From CAZKKF01 sp964553285 (GTDB lineage: Bacteria; Patescibacteriota; Minisyncoccia; Phycocordibacterales; Zambryskibacteraceae), in NCBI GenBank assembly GCA_964553285.1, contig CAZKKF010000012.1, forward strand, positions 1-21,734: a DNA stretch of 21,734 nucleotides, written 5' to 3'. The notes below the pieces were generated by a model. That model had not been told where the DNA came from. It made no database searches and saw only the letters and a list, made by a program, of their open reading frames with translations. Numbering within the stretch: the stretch's first letter is position 1; every line of letters starts with the position of its first letter. Shown here piece after piece: positions 6,555-13,718 of this stretch. The position numbers and the translations under genes are program-made.

Positions 6555-7850
6555 TTACTGGCGTATCAGACGCAGTGTCCTGTCGAGCTCCTCGCCGCCG
6601 CGCAAGACGGCTTCTTCCACCCTGGCGCGCCCGGAGGTGACGGACTCTATCATCTCGCGCCAGATACCGGCGGACACATCCGGCAGTATGTCGTTCCATA
6701 CTTTCATGCGTATGGCCGAATCATAAAAAACCTCTCTAAAGGCATCGTTTGGGCGCGAAGAGATGAGTTCGCGGCGGGCAGGAACGAGACCGGAGAGATT
6801 GGCCACCGCAGAAGAAGCGGAGTTGTCCGTCAGGGCAAGGGCGGCAATAAACGCGCCAGTCAAGTCATGACTGCCCCTGGGTATGGCCACGGCATAAACG
6901 CGCCCGAAAGAAACCGGCCTCTCTGCCGTCCTTACCTGCGGCAAAGTGGCGACATCAAAGTTGAGGTTTGGATTTTTCTCCCGTACCAAAGAAAGCTCCG
7001 AGGCGTACCCGAAGTAGAGCGCAAGATCACCGGCCGAAAACTCCGAAAGCGAGTCTCCCAGAGACCTGTTCCAGGAGTAATGGGGCTTGGTCGGATTTGA
7101 AAACTCCGTATAGAAAAGAAGGGCCGCATTGGCAGGCACCAGAACCTGCCCCTGCCTGTCGGACAAAACAGAGGAAAGAGACCCGTCTGATGACATGCTG
7201 ACTATGTTTCCGCCGGCCTGCATGATAAGGAGAGATAAAATATCCTTGGCATGCATTATATTGGCGTATTCACCCAGAGCTACGGCTTCCCGCACTATAT
7301 TGAAAGCGCCATCCCGCACGGTAAAAGCCGCAGCAAAGTTGTAAAACTCGTCCCAAAAAGCGGGAGGGGAGACGAGCCCGCCGGTGGCCAAAATGTCCCT
7401 GTTCCAAAACATGACCATTGGGTCAAGGTACATCGGAAAGGCCAAAAAGCCCGCAGGGCGCAGGAAAACTTCTCCCGCTTCCACATAAGCCGTCCTAAAC
7501 TGCCTCTCGGACATACTCTCATACGGTATGGGCACCATGCGCGTTGAGTTGGAAAGGATTCTCTCGTGGCTTGCAATGACAAGATCCGGCCCGCGGTTTT
7601 CGGAAAGGGCCCTTATAAGCTCTGAATCGAACTCCGACTCTCTTATCTCCACATACTGGAGGGAAAAGCGCCTGTCGGCTACGAGGTTGGATTCAGCCAG
7701 CACATTGCTCCACGTGCTCTGGGGCATTGTACCCCACACCACCATGTAGGCGGTCGACTGGCCGCGGCCGGAAGACATTGAGAAAAACATAACGCCTATC
7801 AGTATGAAAGCACCGAATATTCCCGTGAGGATAAGTTGAAATTTTGTCAT
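6555..7850 (-). CDS. Membrane-anchored extracellular solute-binding protein (family 1 type)
   Basis: A 431-residue protein with an N-terminal membrane anchor (about 5-25) and no lipobox cysteine. The rest looks like a periplasmic binding fold of the sugar-binding (SBP family 1) type. Recognisable stretches are GPDLVIAS, the hinge-like FLAFPMYLDPMVMFWNRD, the FWDEF segment and a late GRVYAVAIP region. Such proteins normally deliver solutes to an ABC importer, but no permease or ATPase gene is present here. It heads the pilin cluster instead. A perfect TATAAT on the minus strand (7865-7860) ends ten bases before the ATG, so the mRNA may be leaderless. The ligand cannot be predicted. Confidence 0.75.
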   Translation of the reverse strand: MTKFQLILTGIFGAFILIGVMFFSMSSGRGQSTAYMVVWGTMPQSTWSNVLAESNLVADRRFSLQYVEIRESEFDSELIRALSENRGPDLVIASHERILSNSTRMVPIPYESMSERQFRTAYVEAGEVFLRPAGFLAFPMYLDPMVMFWNRDILATGGLVSPPAFWDEFYNFAAAFTVRDGAFNIVREAVALGEYANIMHAKDILSLLIMQAGGNIVSMSSDGSLSSVLSDRQGQVLVPANAALLFYTEFSNPTKPHYSWNRSLGDSLSEFSAGDLALYFGYASELSLVREKNPNLNFDVATLPQVRTAERPVSFGRVYAVAIPRGSHDLTGAFIAALALTDNSASSAVANLSGLVPARRELISSRPNDAFREVFYDSAIRMKVWNDILPDVSAGIWREMIESVTSGRARVEEAVLRGGEELDRTLRLIRQ

Positions 7851-7859
7851 CCGGATTTA

Positions 7860-7865
7860 ATTATA
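7860..7865 (-). promoter_or_regulatory. Candidate -10 box of the surface cluster
   Basis: A perfect TATAAT on the minus strand, ten bases upstream of the ATG at 7850. It overlaps the methyltransferase 3' end. No good -35 is visible at the usual distance. Confidence 0.4.
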
Positions 7866-7869
7866 TAAT

Positions 7870-8406
7870 TTATCGGACACTTTTCTCCCCCACTATTCCC
7901 CAGTGGTGATCCCCCGCCGGAGCGTCCGCAATTTGCCCTATGTTTAGCCTGCGCAAAATCTCGACCACCCTTTCGCGCGGCACGACATGGTCTTTGTCCG
8001 GGCCAAGACCCGAAAAAGAATCGCTCCAGTCCACCACCAGTATCCGCCCGTGAGTTCTCAAAACTCTTACCGCCTCTTGGAGAAGCGCCTCCTTGTCCCC
8101 CGCCTGAAAAAGAATGTTTGAAACAATGACGCAGTCCATCTCGCCGTCATGAAAATGAGAGCCGTGCCTCTTCTCTATATCGCCCCACACGGTTTTTATA
8201 TGATCCAGGCCGCGCGCTTTTGCCTCGCGCTCCACCTTCTCCAAAAGAGACTTCTGCACATCAACGGCATAGACCTTGCCGCCGGGCACCACAAAACGCG
8301 CGGCGGCAAAGGCATAAGCTCCGGCACCCGCGCCAAAGTCGGCCACTTTCATGCCGGGCGCAAGGCCGAGTATGGGAACTATTTTTTCTGGATTAGAAAA
8401 GGACAT
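7870..8406 (-). CDS. Class I SAM-dependent methyltransferase
   Basis: A 178-residue protein with a Rossmann-type SAM-binding motif VADFGAGAGAYAFAAA (residues 21-36). The acidic strand end VYAVDVQ follows, then a motif-IV-like region DCVIVSNILFQ and LLQEAVRVLRTHGRILVVDW. These are the landmarks of the UbiE/type-11 small-molecule methyltransferase group, but the substrate is not evident and the protein is short. It starts MSFSNPEKIV. A perfect TATAAT on the minus strand at 8459-8454 would give a leader of about 40 nt. It lies between gyrA and the surface cluster, with no obvious link to either. Confidence 0.82.
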   Translation of the reverse strand: MSFSNPEKIVPILGLAPGMKVADFGAGAGAYAFAAARFVVPGGKVYAVDVQKSLLEKVEREAKARGLDHIKTVWGDIEKRHGSHFHDGEMDCVIVSNILFQAGDKEALLQEAVRVLRTHGRILVVDWSDSFSGLGPDKDHVVPRERVVEILRRLNIGQIADAPAGDHHWGIVGEKSVR

Positions 8407-8500
8407 TGTTTATCGGAGCGGTTTTGAAATACAAAACTTCCCGCATGAATAAAATTATACCCGAAAATCAAAATACAAACACAGTTTTATCAGAGGTTAT

Positions 8501-10963
8501 CTAAATGCAAACGGCTTGGGCCAGAAAATCCCCGTCGCGCAGTTTCATAATCCTCACTCCCTGCGTCTGCCTGCCCAAGACCGGAACCTCGTTGGTGCCG
8601 GTGCGTATAACCTGGCCTTTTTTGGAAATCGTAACAAGCTCGTCCTCGTCGCTTGAGATGATGGCGGACGCCATGAGAGCGCCGGTCTTTGAGGTAATTT
8701 GCGCCGTCTTGATGCCGCTTCCGCCGCGCTTCTGCAGCTTGTATTCGGATATGGAGGTTTTTTTGCCGTAACCGTGCTCGGATACCACCAAAAGATTGAC
8801 CTTATCTTCGTCTCCTTTGGCTACTGCCTGGGTGCCTATGATGCTGTCTCCCTTGGCAAGCTTCATCACCCTCACCCCGCCTGCCGCGCGGCCCATTTCG
8901 CGCACATCCTTCTCTGCAAACCTGATAGACTGCCCGCGCGCGGTAGCCATGATGATGGAGTCGCCGGAAGAGACTATAGAGACAGATTGGAGCCTGTCTC
9001 CGGCCTGAAGCTTGATGGCAATGATGCCCGAAGAGCGCACATCCTTGAAGCTGTCGGCTTTGACCTTCTTGCCCACGCCGTTTTTGGTAACCATAAAGAG
9101 AGAGAGGCCCTGGGTTGCTTTGGCACTCTTTGGCACGGGCAGTATGGAAGTTACCTTCTCATCTTCGGAAAGTGCGATGAAGTTCATAATGGACTTGCCG
9201 CGGGTGGCTCTTTTGCCTTCGGGCAAATCGTACATCTTTATCTGGTAGGCCTTGCCTTTATCGGTAAAGAAAAGCAGTTCGGAATGAGTGGAAGAAGTAA
9301 GGAAGTTGGTAACAAAATCTTCTTCTTTGGTGTTGAGGTCAACCACGCCAACGCCGCCGCGCTTCTGCTTGCGATATTCGTCAGGCGAAGTTCTCTTCAC
9401 ATATCCGCCCTGGGTGAGCACCAATGTCTGCTCGGTGTCTTCTATCAAGTCTTCCGGAGAGAAAGACTTGGCGGCGTGCTTCACCACCTTGGTGCGGCGG
9501 TCATCTCCAAACTTCTCCACCACAGCCGCCATCTCATCTTTGATGATGCCAAGCATTTTCTTTTTGCTTGCCAATATTTCGCTAAGCTCTTTGATGAGAG
9601 CCTGGATGCTTTTGAGTTCGTCTTCTATTTTCTTGCGTTCAAGTCCAGCAAGCTTCTGCAGTTTCATCTCCAAAATGGCAGAGGCCTGAATGTCGGAAAA
9701 CTTGAAAGTCTTCATCAAAGCCGCCTTGGCTGTCTCCACATCTTTTGACTTCTTGATGACGGCGATAATCTCGTCTATATGATCGAGAGCCTTTTTGAGG
9801 CCAAGCAGTATATGCTCGCGTTCTTTGGCGCGGGTAAGGTCGTACTCGGCGCGGCGGCGCACCACTTCGGTGCGGTGCTTTACAAACTCTCCCACCAGGT
9901 CCCGAAGCGCGAGAGTCTGGGGTACGCCGTCAACAAGCGCCACCAGGTTGAAGTGGAAGGTGTCTTCTATGCGGGTGTGCTTGTAAAGAGCGTTGAGGAC
10001 TTTTTGGGGCTGGGAGCCTGACTTGAGCTCTATCACTATCCTGATGTCCTTGGTGGACTCGTCGCGCATGTCGCGTATGCCTTCTATCTTTTTCTCCCTC
10101 ACCAGATCGGCGATGTTTTGTATAAGATCGGCTTTGTTTACGCGGTACGGCAATTCGGTAACAACTATCTGGTATTGCCCGAGCTTTGACTCAACAATTT
10201 CGGCAACACCTCTCACCACCACGCCGCCGCGGCCCGTGGAGTACGCATGGTGCAAATCTTCCGCCCCAAAAATGATACTGCCCGTAGGAAAATCGGGACC
10301 TTTGATAAATTGCAAAAGATCTTCGGTGGAACATTCCGGATTGTCTACAAAATAAGAAACCGCCGCGCCCACTTCGCGCAGATTGTGCGGAGGAATGTTG
10401 GTGGCCATGCCCACGGCAATGCCCATGGTGCCGTTCAGGAGAAGGTTGGGCACTGCGGCAGGAAGCACGGATGGCTCCTGCTTTCTGCCGTCATAGTTTG
10501 GCCTGAAGTTTACGGTGTTTTTGTCAATGTCCGCCAACAGCTCGCCTGAAATCTTGGACATCTTGGCCTCCGTGTACCTGTAGGCCGCCGCGGCATCGCC
10601 GTCTATAGAGCCGAAGTTTCCCTGGCCAAGGACCAGCGGATAGCGGGTGGAAAAATCCTGGGCAAGCTTCACCAAAGCGTCGTACACCGAGGCATCGCCG
10701 TGCGGGTGGTAGTTACCGAGCACCTCTCCCACCACGGTTGCCGACTTCCTGAACTTGGCGCTTGAGCTAAGGCCCATCTCATGCATGGCAAAAAGAATCC
10801 TCCTGTGCACGGGCTTCAGGCCATCGCGCACGTCAGGCAAGGCTCTGTCGGTAATAACCGACATGGCGTAGTCGAGATACGACTCCTTCATCTCCGTTAC
10901 TATGGAGCGGACAATGATGCCTTTATCGTTTGTATTCTGCTTTTCGTTTTCTGGCTGGGACAT
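8501..10963 (-). CDS. gyrA: DNA gyrase subunit A
   Basis: An 820-residue protein matching the usual GyrA length. The breakage-reunion domain contains the catalytic tyrosine in AAAYRYTEAK (Tyr130). The C-terminal beta-pinwheel holds a GyrA box QKRGGVG (533-539), which separates gyrase from topoisomerase IV ParC, and a second QKRGGSG late in the pinwheel. It cuts and rejoins DNA with GyrB to introduce negative supercoils. The quinolone-determining stretch reads HPHGDASVYD, so the position equivalent to E. coli Ser83 is Ala91 while the Asp87 equivalent is kept. The start is five bases after the stop of the preceding small membrane protein gene, so it is the last gene of a three-gene operon. Confidence 0.96.
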   Translation of the reverse strand: MSQPENEKQNTNDKGIIVRSIVTEMKESYLDYAMSVITDRALPDVRDGLKPVHRRILFAMHEMGLSSSAKFRKSATVVGEVLGNYHPHGDASVYDALVKLAQDFSTRYPLVLGQGNFGSIDGDAAAAYRYTEAKMSKISGELLADIDKNTVNFRPNYDGRKQEPSVLPAAVPNLLLNGTMGIAVGMATNIPPHNLREVGAAVSYFVDNPECSTEDLLQFIKGPDFPTGSIIFGAEDLHHAYSTGRGGVVVRGVAEIVESKLGQYQIVVTELPYRVNKADLIQNIADLVREKKIEGIRDMRDESTKDIRIVIELKSGSQPQKVLNALYKHTRIEDTFHFNLVALVDGVPQTLALRDLVGEFVKHRTEVVRRRAEYDLTRAKEREHILLGLKKALDHIDEIIAVIKKSKDVETAKAALMKTFKFSDIQASAILEMKLQKLAGLERKKIEDELKSIQALIKELSEILASKKKMLGIIKDEMAAVVEKFGDDRRTKVVKHAAKSFSPEDLIEDTEQTLVLTQGGYVKRTSPDEYRKQKRGGVGVVDLNTKEEDFVTNFLTSSTHSELLFFTDKGKAYQIKMYDLPEGKRATRGKSIMNFIALSEDEKVTSILPVPKSAKATQGLSLFMVTKNGVGKKVKADSFKDVRSSGIIAIKLQAGDRLQSVSIVSSGDSIIMATARGQSIRFAEKDVREMGRAAGGVRVMKLAKGDSIIGTQAVAKGDEDKVNLLVVSEHGYGKKTSISEYKLQKRGGSGIKTAQITSKTGALMASAIISSDEDELVTISKKGQVIRTGTNEVPVLGRQTQGVRIMKLRDGDFLAQAVCI

Positions 10964-10968
10964 GTGTT

Positions 10969-11424
10969 TTATTGCTCGGACTCAGACTCGGCCACGGAAT
11001 CATCCTCAATTTCTGCTTCCGTCCCTGCATCCATAGCAGTATCAAAATCATCCTGTACGGAAACACTTGCGGAAACATCAGCAGTATCGGTCTGGACTGC
11101 GCCCTCGATAGGCCTCATTTTCTCGTATTCGGAATCAAGGTCAATACCCGAAAGTATTTCCGAAAGCTCCGTGCCCGCATTTGAAAACACCGAAGCAAGG
11201 TTTGACTTGATGGAAGCAAAGGGAGACGGAGCCTTGGTGCGGCTCACCTGCGCTTTTTCCGCCCTCTCTCCTCCGGCCACCTCAATAGAGTGCGGAAAAA
11301 TAACAAAACCCCACACCAAAGCGATGGAAGCGGTGATGGCAAGAGCCGTCACAAAAGAGAAGGCGTGCTTCTGCCCGCTCGGCCTCTGTCTTATCTTTTC
11401 TATATATCCCAATATCTTGTCCAT
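10969..11424 (-). CDS. Small single-pass membrane protein with acidic tail
   Basis: A 151-residue protein I do not recognise. A basic N-terminus (KIRQRPSGQK) precedes one membrane segment (about 22-43). A Ser/Ala-rich region and a strongly acidic C-terminal third ending ESESEQ follow. The positive-inside rule suggests the acidic part lies outside the cytoplasm. It sits between the metallo-beta-lactamase-fold gene and gyrA with tiny gaps on both sides, so all three are co-transcribed. No function can be given. Confidence 0.7.
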   Translation of the reverse strand: MDKILGYIEKIRQRPSGQKHAFSFVTALAITASIALVWGFVIFPHSIEVAGGERAEKAQVSRTKAPSPFASIKSNLASVFSNAGTELSEILSGIDLDSEYEKMRPIEGAVQTDTADVSASVSVQDDFDTAMDAGTEAEIEDDSVAESESEQ

Positions 11425-11428
11425 TTAT

Positions 11429-12070
11429 TTAGTTTGTTTGGGGCAAAAGTACCACTACATCTCCCTCTTTGCCTTCCAGGTCTTTCTTCTTCAAGGTGAG
11501 CTTGTCCATCTGCTCGGCTTTTTCTTCTCCGGCGGCTTTGAGAAAACTTGCAAGGTTCGGGTCTTTTGCGCCGTCAAAGAAAGTGGGCACGATGAGAGAC
11601 GGCTCAAGCTTTACGGCCAATTTTGACGCGTCCAGAGGGGAAAGAGTGCCTTCTCCGGAAACCGGCACAAAGAGTATGTCTATCTCCTGCAATTCCTCGG
11701 CGGCCTTGCCCGAAATACCCGCCACATCGCCCAAAGCGCCAAGAAAACACAAATTCATATTTTCCAAAGTCATGAGGTACACGGTGTTTATGCGCTCCTC
11801 GCCGCCGTAACTGCTCTTGGCGGGGTAGCCCTTTATGAAAACTCCGCCTATCTCATATTCGCCAGGGCCGTTTATGACAAAAGGATTTTTATCGGCACGG
11901 GAGACTGCGTCGGCTCCGTTTGTGTCCCTGTCGTTTAAGGAAATGAGGGCGATGTCCGCGCCAAAGCGCGCACCCTTGATCTTTGAGTCTTTGGAAATGG
12001 GATTGACCGCCACAACGGTATCGCCGAAGGCGATTTTGACGAAGCCCAGGCCGTAAAATGAAATTACCAT
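11429..12070 (-). CDS. UlaG-type metallo-beta-lactamase-fold protein lacking metal ligands
   Basis: A 213-residue protein whose framework follows small UlaG-like metallo-beta-lactamase-fold hydrolases: MVISFYGLGFVKI at the start, NGPGEYEIGGVFIKG in the middle, then DILFVPVSG and LEPSLIVP. The metal sites are gone. The canonical HxHxDH position reads LISLNDRDTN (42-51), the HLGD histidine position reads FLGAL, and the PMHY position reads PTFF. It is therefore probably a non-catalytic member. It leads the operon with the small membrane protein and gyrA. A promoter (TGGAAA, 17 nt, TACAAT) ends 11 bases before the ATG, so the mRNA is likely leaderless. Confidence 0.75.
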   Translation of the reverse strand: MVISFYGLGFVKIAFGDTVVAVNPISKDSKIKGARFGADIALISLNDRDTNGADAVSRADKNPFVINGPGEYEIGGVFIKGYPAKSSYGGEERINTVYLMTLENMNLCFLGALGDVAGISGKAAEELQEIDILFVPVSGEGTLSPLDASKLAVKLEPSLIVPTFFDGAKDPNLASFLKAAGEEKAEQMDKLTLKKKDLEGKEGDVVVLLPQTN

Positions 12071-12080
12071 AACGCCTCTT

Positions 12081-12109
12081 ATTGTAACATAGAGATGCTT
12101 ATTTTTCCA
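12081..12109 (-). promoter_or_regulatory. Promoter of the MBL-fold / gyrA operon
   Basis: On the minus strand TGGAAA (12109-12104), a 17-nt spacer and TACAAT (12086-12081). The expected start (about 12074) is only a few bases from the ATG at 12070. Confidence 0.6.
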
Positions 12110-12172
12110 CGGGATAAGGCGGCCGAAAAACGGCTATAAATATCGGCTTTATGGATTATAGGTGTTTTGTTG

Positions 12173-12201
12173 TTGACAAAAAATTGGTATTGGTATATAA
12201 T
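12173..12201 (+). promoter_or_regulatory. Perfect consensus sigma70-type promoter of the unassigned RNA
   Basis: TTGACA (12173-12178), an exact 17-nt spacer and TATAAT (12196-12201). Both hexamers match the consensus fully, which suggests high-level transcription starting near 12208. Confidence 0.85.
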
Positions 12202-12207
12202 AAGGGG

Positions 12208-12350
12208 AGAGGTTACGGAATTCGTCTGTAACCCCCGAACCTGGCTGATGCCAACTGCCCATCCCAGTGCAACCACTGGTAGACAAACTCCGTGATTGCG
12301 GAGTGGGGCGCAAAGGGTCCCGCACAAAACATCGTGCGGGACCTTTTCTC
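12208..12350 (+). ncRNA. Structured non-coding RNA, class unknown
   Basis: About 143 nt between a perfect promoter and a strong terminator, with no credible ORF. Hand folding gives four local hairpins: 12211-12219 with 12225-12233 (9 bp), 12242-12245 with 12250-12253, 12264-12269 with 12274-12279 (6 bp, loop CAAC), and 12287-12292 with 12299-12304 (6 bp). CCCC (12233-12236) may close the last three with GGGG (12305-12308), in competition with the base of the first. It lacks the SRP RNA apical signature and the long paired rod of 6S RNA, and is far too short for tmRNA or RNase P RNA. It could be a free small RNA or the terminated leader of the S1 gene 177 nt downstream. Confidence 0.65.
12316..12347 (+). 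terminator. Intrinsic terminator of the unassigned RNA
   Basis: GGTCCCGCAC (12316-12325) pairs with GTGCGGGACC (12334-12343) around the loop AAAACATC. It is followed by TTTTCTCATTCTCATTTTA. Flanking AAAG/TTTT bases can lengthen the stem to about 14 bp. Confidence 0.9.
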
Positions 12351-12380
12351 ATTCTCATTTTATATTTTTCATCTCACTAA

Positions 12381-12409
12381 TTGCTTTTTTGGCCTTAAAA
12401 TGCTAAACT
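12381..12409 (+). promoter_or_regulatory. Candidate promoter of the S1 gene
   Basis: TTGCTT (12381-12386), a 17-nt spacer ending in an extended -10 TGC, then TAAACT (12404-12409). A weaker alternative is TTGCGG (12409-12414) with TACAAG (12432-12437), also at 17 nt. Confidence 0.4.
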
Positions 12410-12462
12410 TGCGGCCGTTTTGGTGCGAAATTACAAGTAAAACATTAATAGGCTTTTGTATC

Positions 12463-12509
12463 CCCTGTTGGGAGAAGGTTTGACTCTGCAGTTACGAGAG
12501 ACAACAGGG
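12463..12509 (+). promoter_or_regulatory. Long-range stem in the S1 mRNA leader
   Basis: CCCTGTTG (12463-12470) is fully complementary to CAACAGGG (12502-12509), enclosing 31 nt and ending 17 nt before the ATG. S1 genes are commonly autoregulated by S1 binding to their own leader, so this is a plausible control structure. Confidence 0.4.
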
Positions 12510-12526
12510 CCGAAGGCGTACAAAAA

Positions 12527-13645
12527 ATGGAAAGAACAACTGAAGAAGAAGCAAAGACCAAAAACGCTTCTTTGATGTCCAAACTTGCGGCAGACATCGC
12601 CGCCCCCCCAAAAACTGACGATCTGGTGGAGGGTATCGTTATATCAATAGACCCGGGTGCGGTTTATGTGGACCTCGCACCGTTTGGCACAGGCATCATA
12701 TACGGCCGAGAGTACATAGTGGCCCGCGACATCATTAGGAAGATAAATGTCGGGGACTCCGTGGCAGGCAAAGTTATAGGCACCGACAACAAAGACGGAT
12801 ATATAGAAATATCCCTCAAGGAAGCGCGCCAGGCTCTTATCTGGAGTGAAGCAGAAGATGCCATAAGAGACAAAACCAAGTTCGAGCTTCAGGTGACGGA
12901 TGCCAACAAAGGCGGACTCATTATGCTATGGCAGGGCATACAGGGCTTCCTGCCCGCTTCCCAGCTTTCTGCAGATCACTACCCGAGAGTGTCTGACGGA
13001 GACAAGGACAAGATACTGGAAGAGCTCAAGCGCCTGGTGGGAGAAAAGCTCACCGTCTCAATCATCGCCGTCATGCCCAAGGAGGGCAAGCTCATCTTCT
13101 CCGAGAAGAGCGAGGGCGAGAAAGTAAAGAGCAACCTCATAGACAAATACGCCCTTGGAGACGAGCTGGTGGGAGAAGTAACAGGCATCGTTGACTTCGG
13201 CATATTCGTCAAGGTGGAAGACGGCCTTGAAGGCCTGGTGCATATATCTGAAATGGATTGGGGCCTGGTGGAGCACCCAAGAGTGCTTGCCAAGGTTGGC
13301 GACAGGGTGAAAGTGAAGGTCATAGACATCAAGGACGGTAAGATATCCCTCTCCATCAAGGCCTTGACCCAAAACCCGTGGGTTGAAGCGGAGAAGAAAT
13401 ACAAGAAGGGAGACACCGTCAAAGGTGTTGTCATCAAGTTCAACAAGCACGGCGCGCTGGCTTCCATTGAGGAAGGCGTTGCGGGTCTGGTGCACATCTC
13501 CGAGTTTGGAAGCGAGGAAAAACTTCGCGAGAAGCTAGACCTCGGCAAGGTGTATCCGTTCAAGATTTCTTTCTTTGATCCCAAGGAGCAGAAGATGGCG
13601 CTCTCTTTCGCCGATCCTTCCGAAGAGCAGAAAGCGAACGACTAA
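12527..13645 (+). CDS. rpsA: 30S ribosomal protein S1 (four S1 domains)
   Basis: A 372-residue protein with four OB-fold S1 repeats at about 32-102, 112-190, 208-280 and 293-363. Repeats three and four carry the typical GLVHISE motif; repeat two is more divergent (GFLPASQLS). S1 binds mRNA at the 30S platform and helps initiation on messages with weak or no Shine-Dalgarno sites, which fits a genome with few such sites. The four-repeat form resembles those of other small or Gram-positive-type genomes rather than the six-repeat E. coli protein. The ATG is preceded by CGTACAAAAA with no strong Shine-Dalgarno site. A long perfect hairpin follows the stop. Confidence 0.93.
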   Translation: MERTTEEEAKTKNASLMSKLAADIAAPPKTDDLVEGIVISIDPGAVYVDLAPFGTGIIYGREYIVARDIIRKINVGDSVAGKVIGTDNKDGYIEISLKEARQALIWSEAEDAIRDKTKFELQVTDANKGGLIMLWQGIQGFLPASQLSADHYPRVSDGDKDKILEELKRLVGEKLTVSIIAVMPKEGKLIFSEKSEGEKVKSNLIDKYALGDELVGEVTGIVDFGIFVKVEDGLEGLVHISEMDWGLVEHPRVLAKVGDRVKVKVIDIKDGKISLSIKALTQNPWVEAEKKYKKGDTVKGVVIKFNKHGALASIEEGVAGLVHISEFGSEEKLREKLDLGKVYPFKISFFDPKEQKMALSFADPSEEQKAND

Positions 13646-13667
13646 GCCGGATATAAAATTCTAAAAG

Positions 13668-13716
13668 CAACACAACACAGAGCCGCCCCCTTCGGGGGCG
13701 GCTCTGTGTTGTGTTG
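13668..13716. terminator. Bidirectional terminator between rpsA and pth
   Basis: A perfect 23-bp inverted repeat (13668-13690 with 13694-13716) around a 3-nt TTC loop, alternatively closed as a UUCG tetraloop. It sits between convergent genes and overlaps neither stop codon. On the minus strand it is followed by the T-rich TTTTAGAATTTTAT; on the + strand the T content is lower. Confidence 0.85.
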
Positions 13717-13718
13717 CG

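Noticed and set aside
6544..6699. An N-terminal extension of the repeat protein from 6699
   Set aside because: It overlaps the 3' end of the solute-binding protein gene, is Arg-rich and unlike a secretion signal. The ATG at 6543 gives a charged start followed directly by a membrane segment.
8699..9748. A 349-codon open frame on the + strand inside gyrA
   Set aside because: It is entirely antisense to well-conserved gyrA sequence and resembles no family; GC-biased third positions explain it.
12208..12350. SRP (4.5S) RNA, 6S RNA or tmRNA
   Set aside because: The SRP apical GGAAGGAAGCAG-type signature is absent, the ends do not pair into a 6S rod, and there is no tRNA-like domain or tag reading frame.
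12079..12483. Short open frames in the region of the unassigned RNA
   Set aside because: They span the promoter and terminator hairpins, lack ribosome binding sites and show no protein-like composition.
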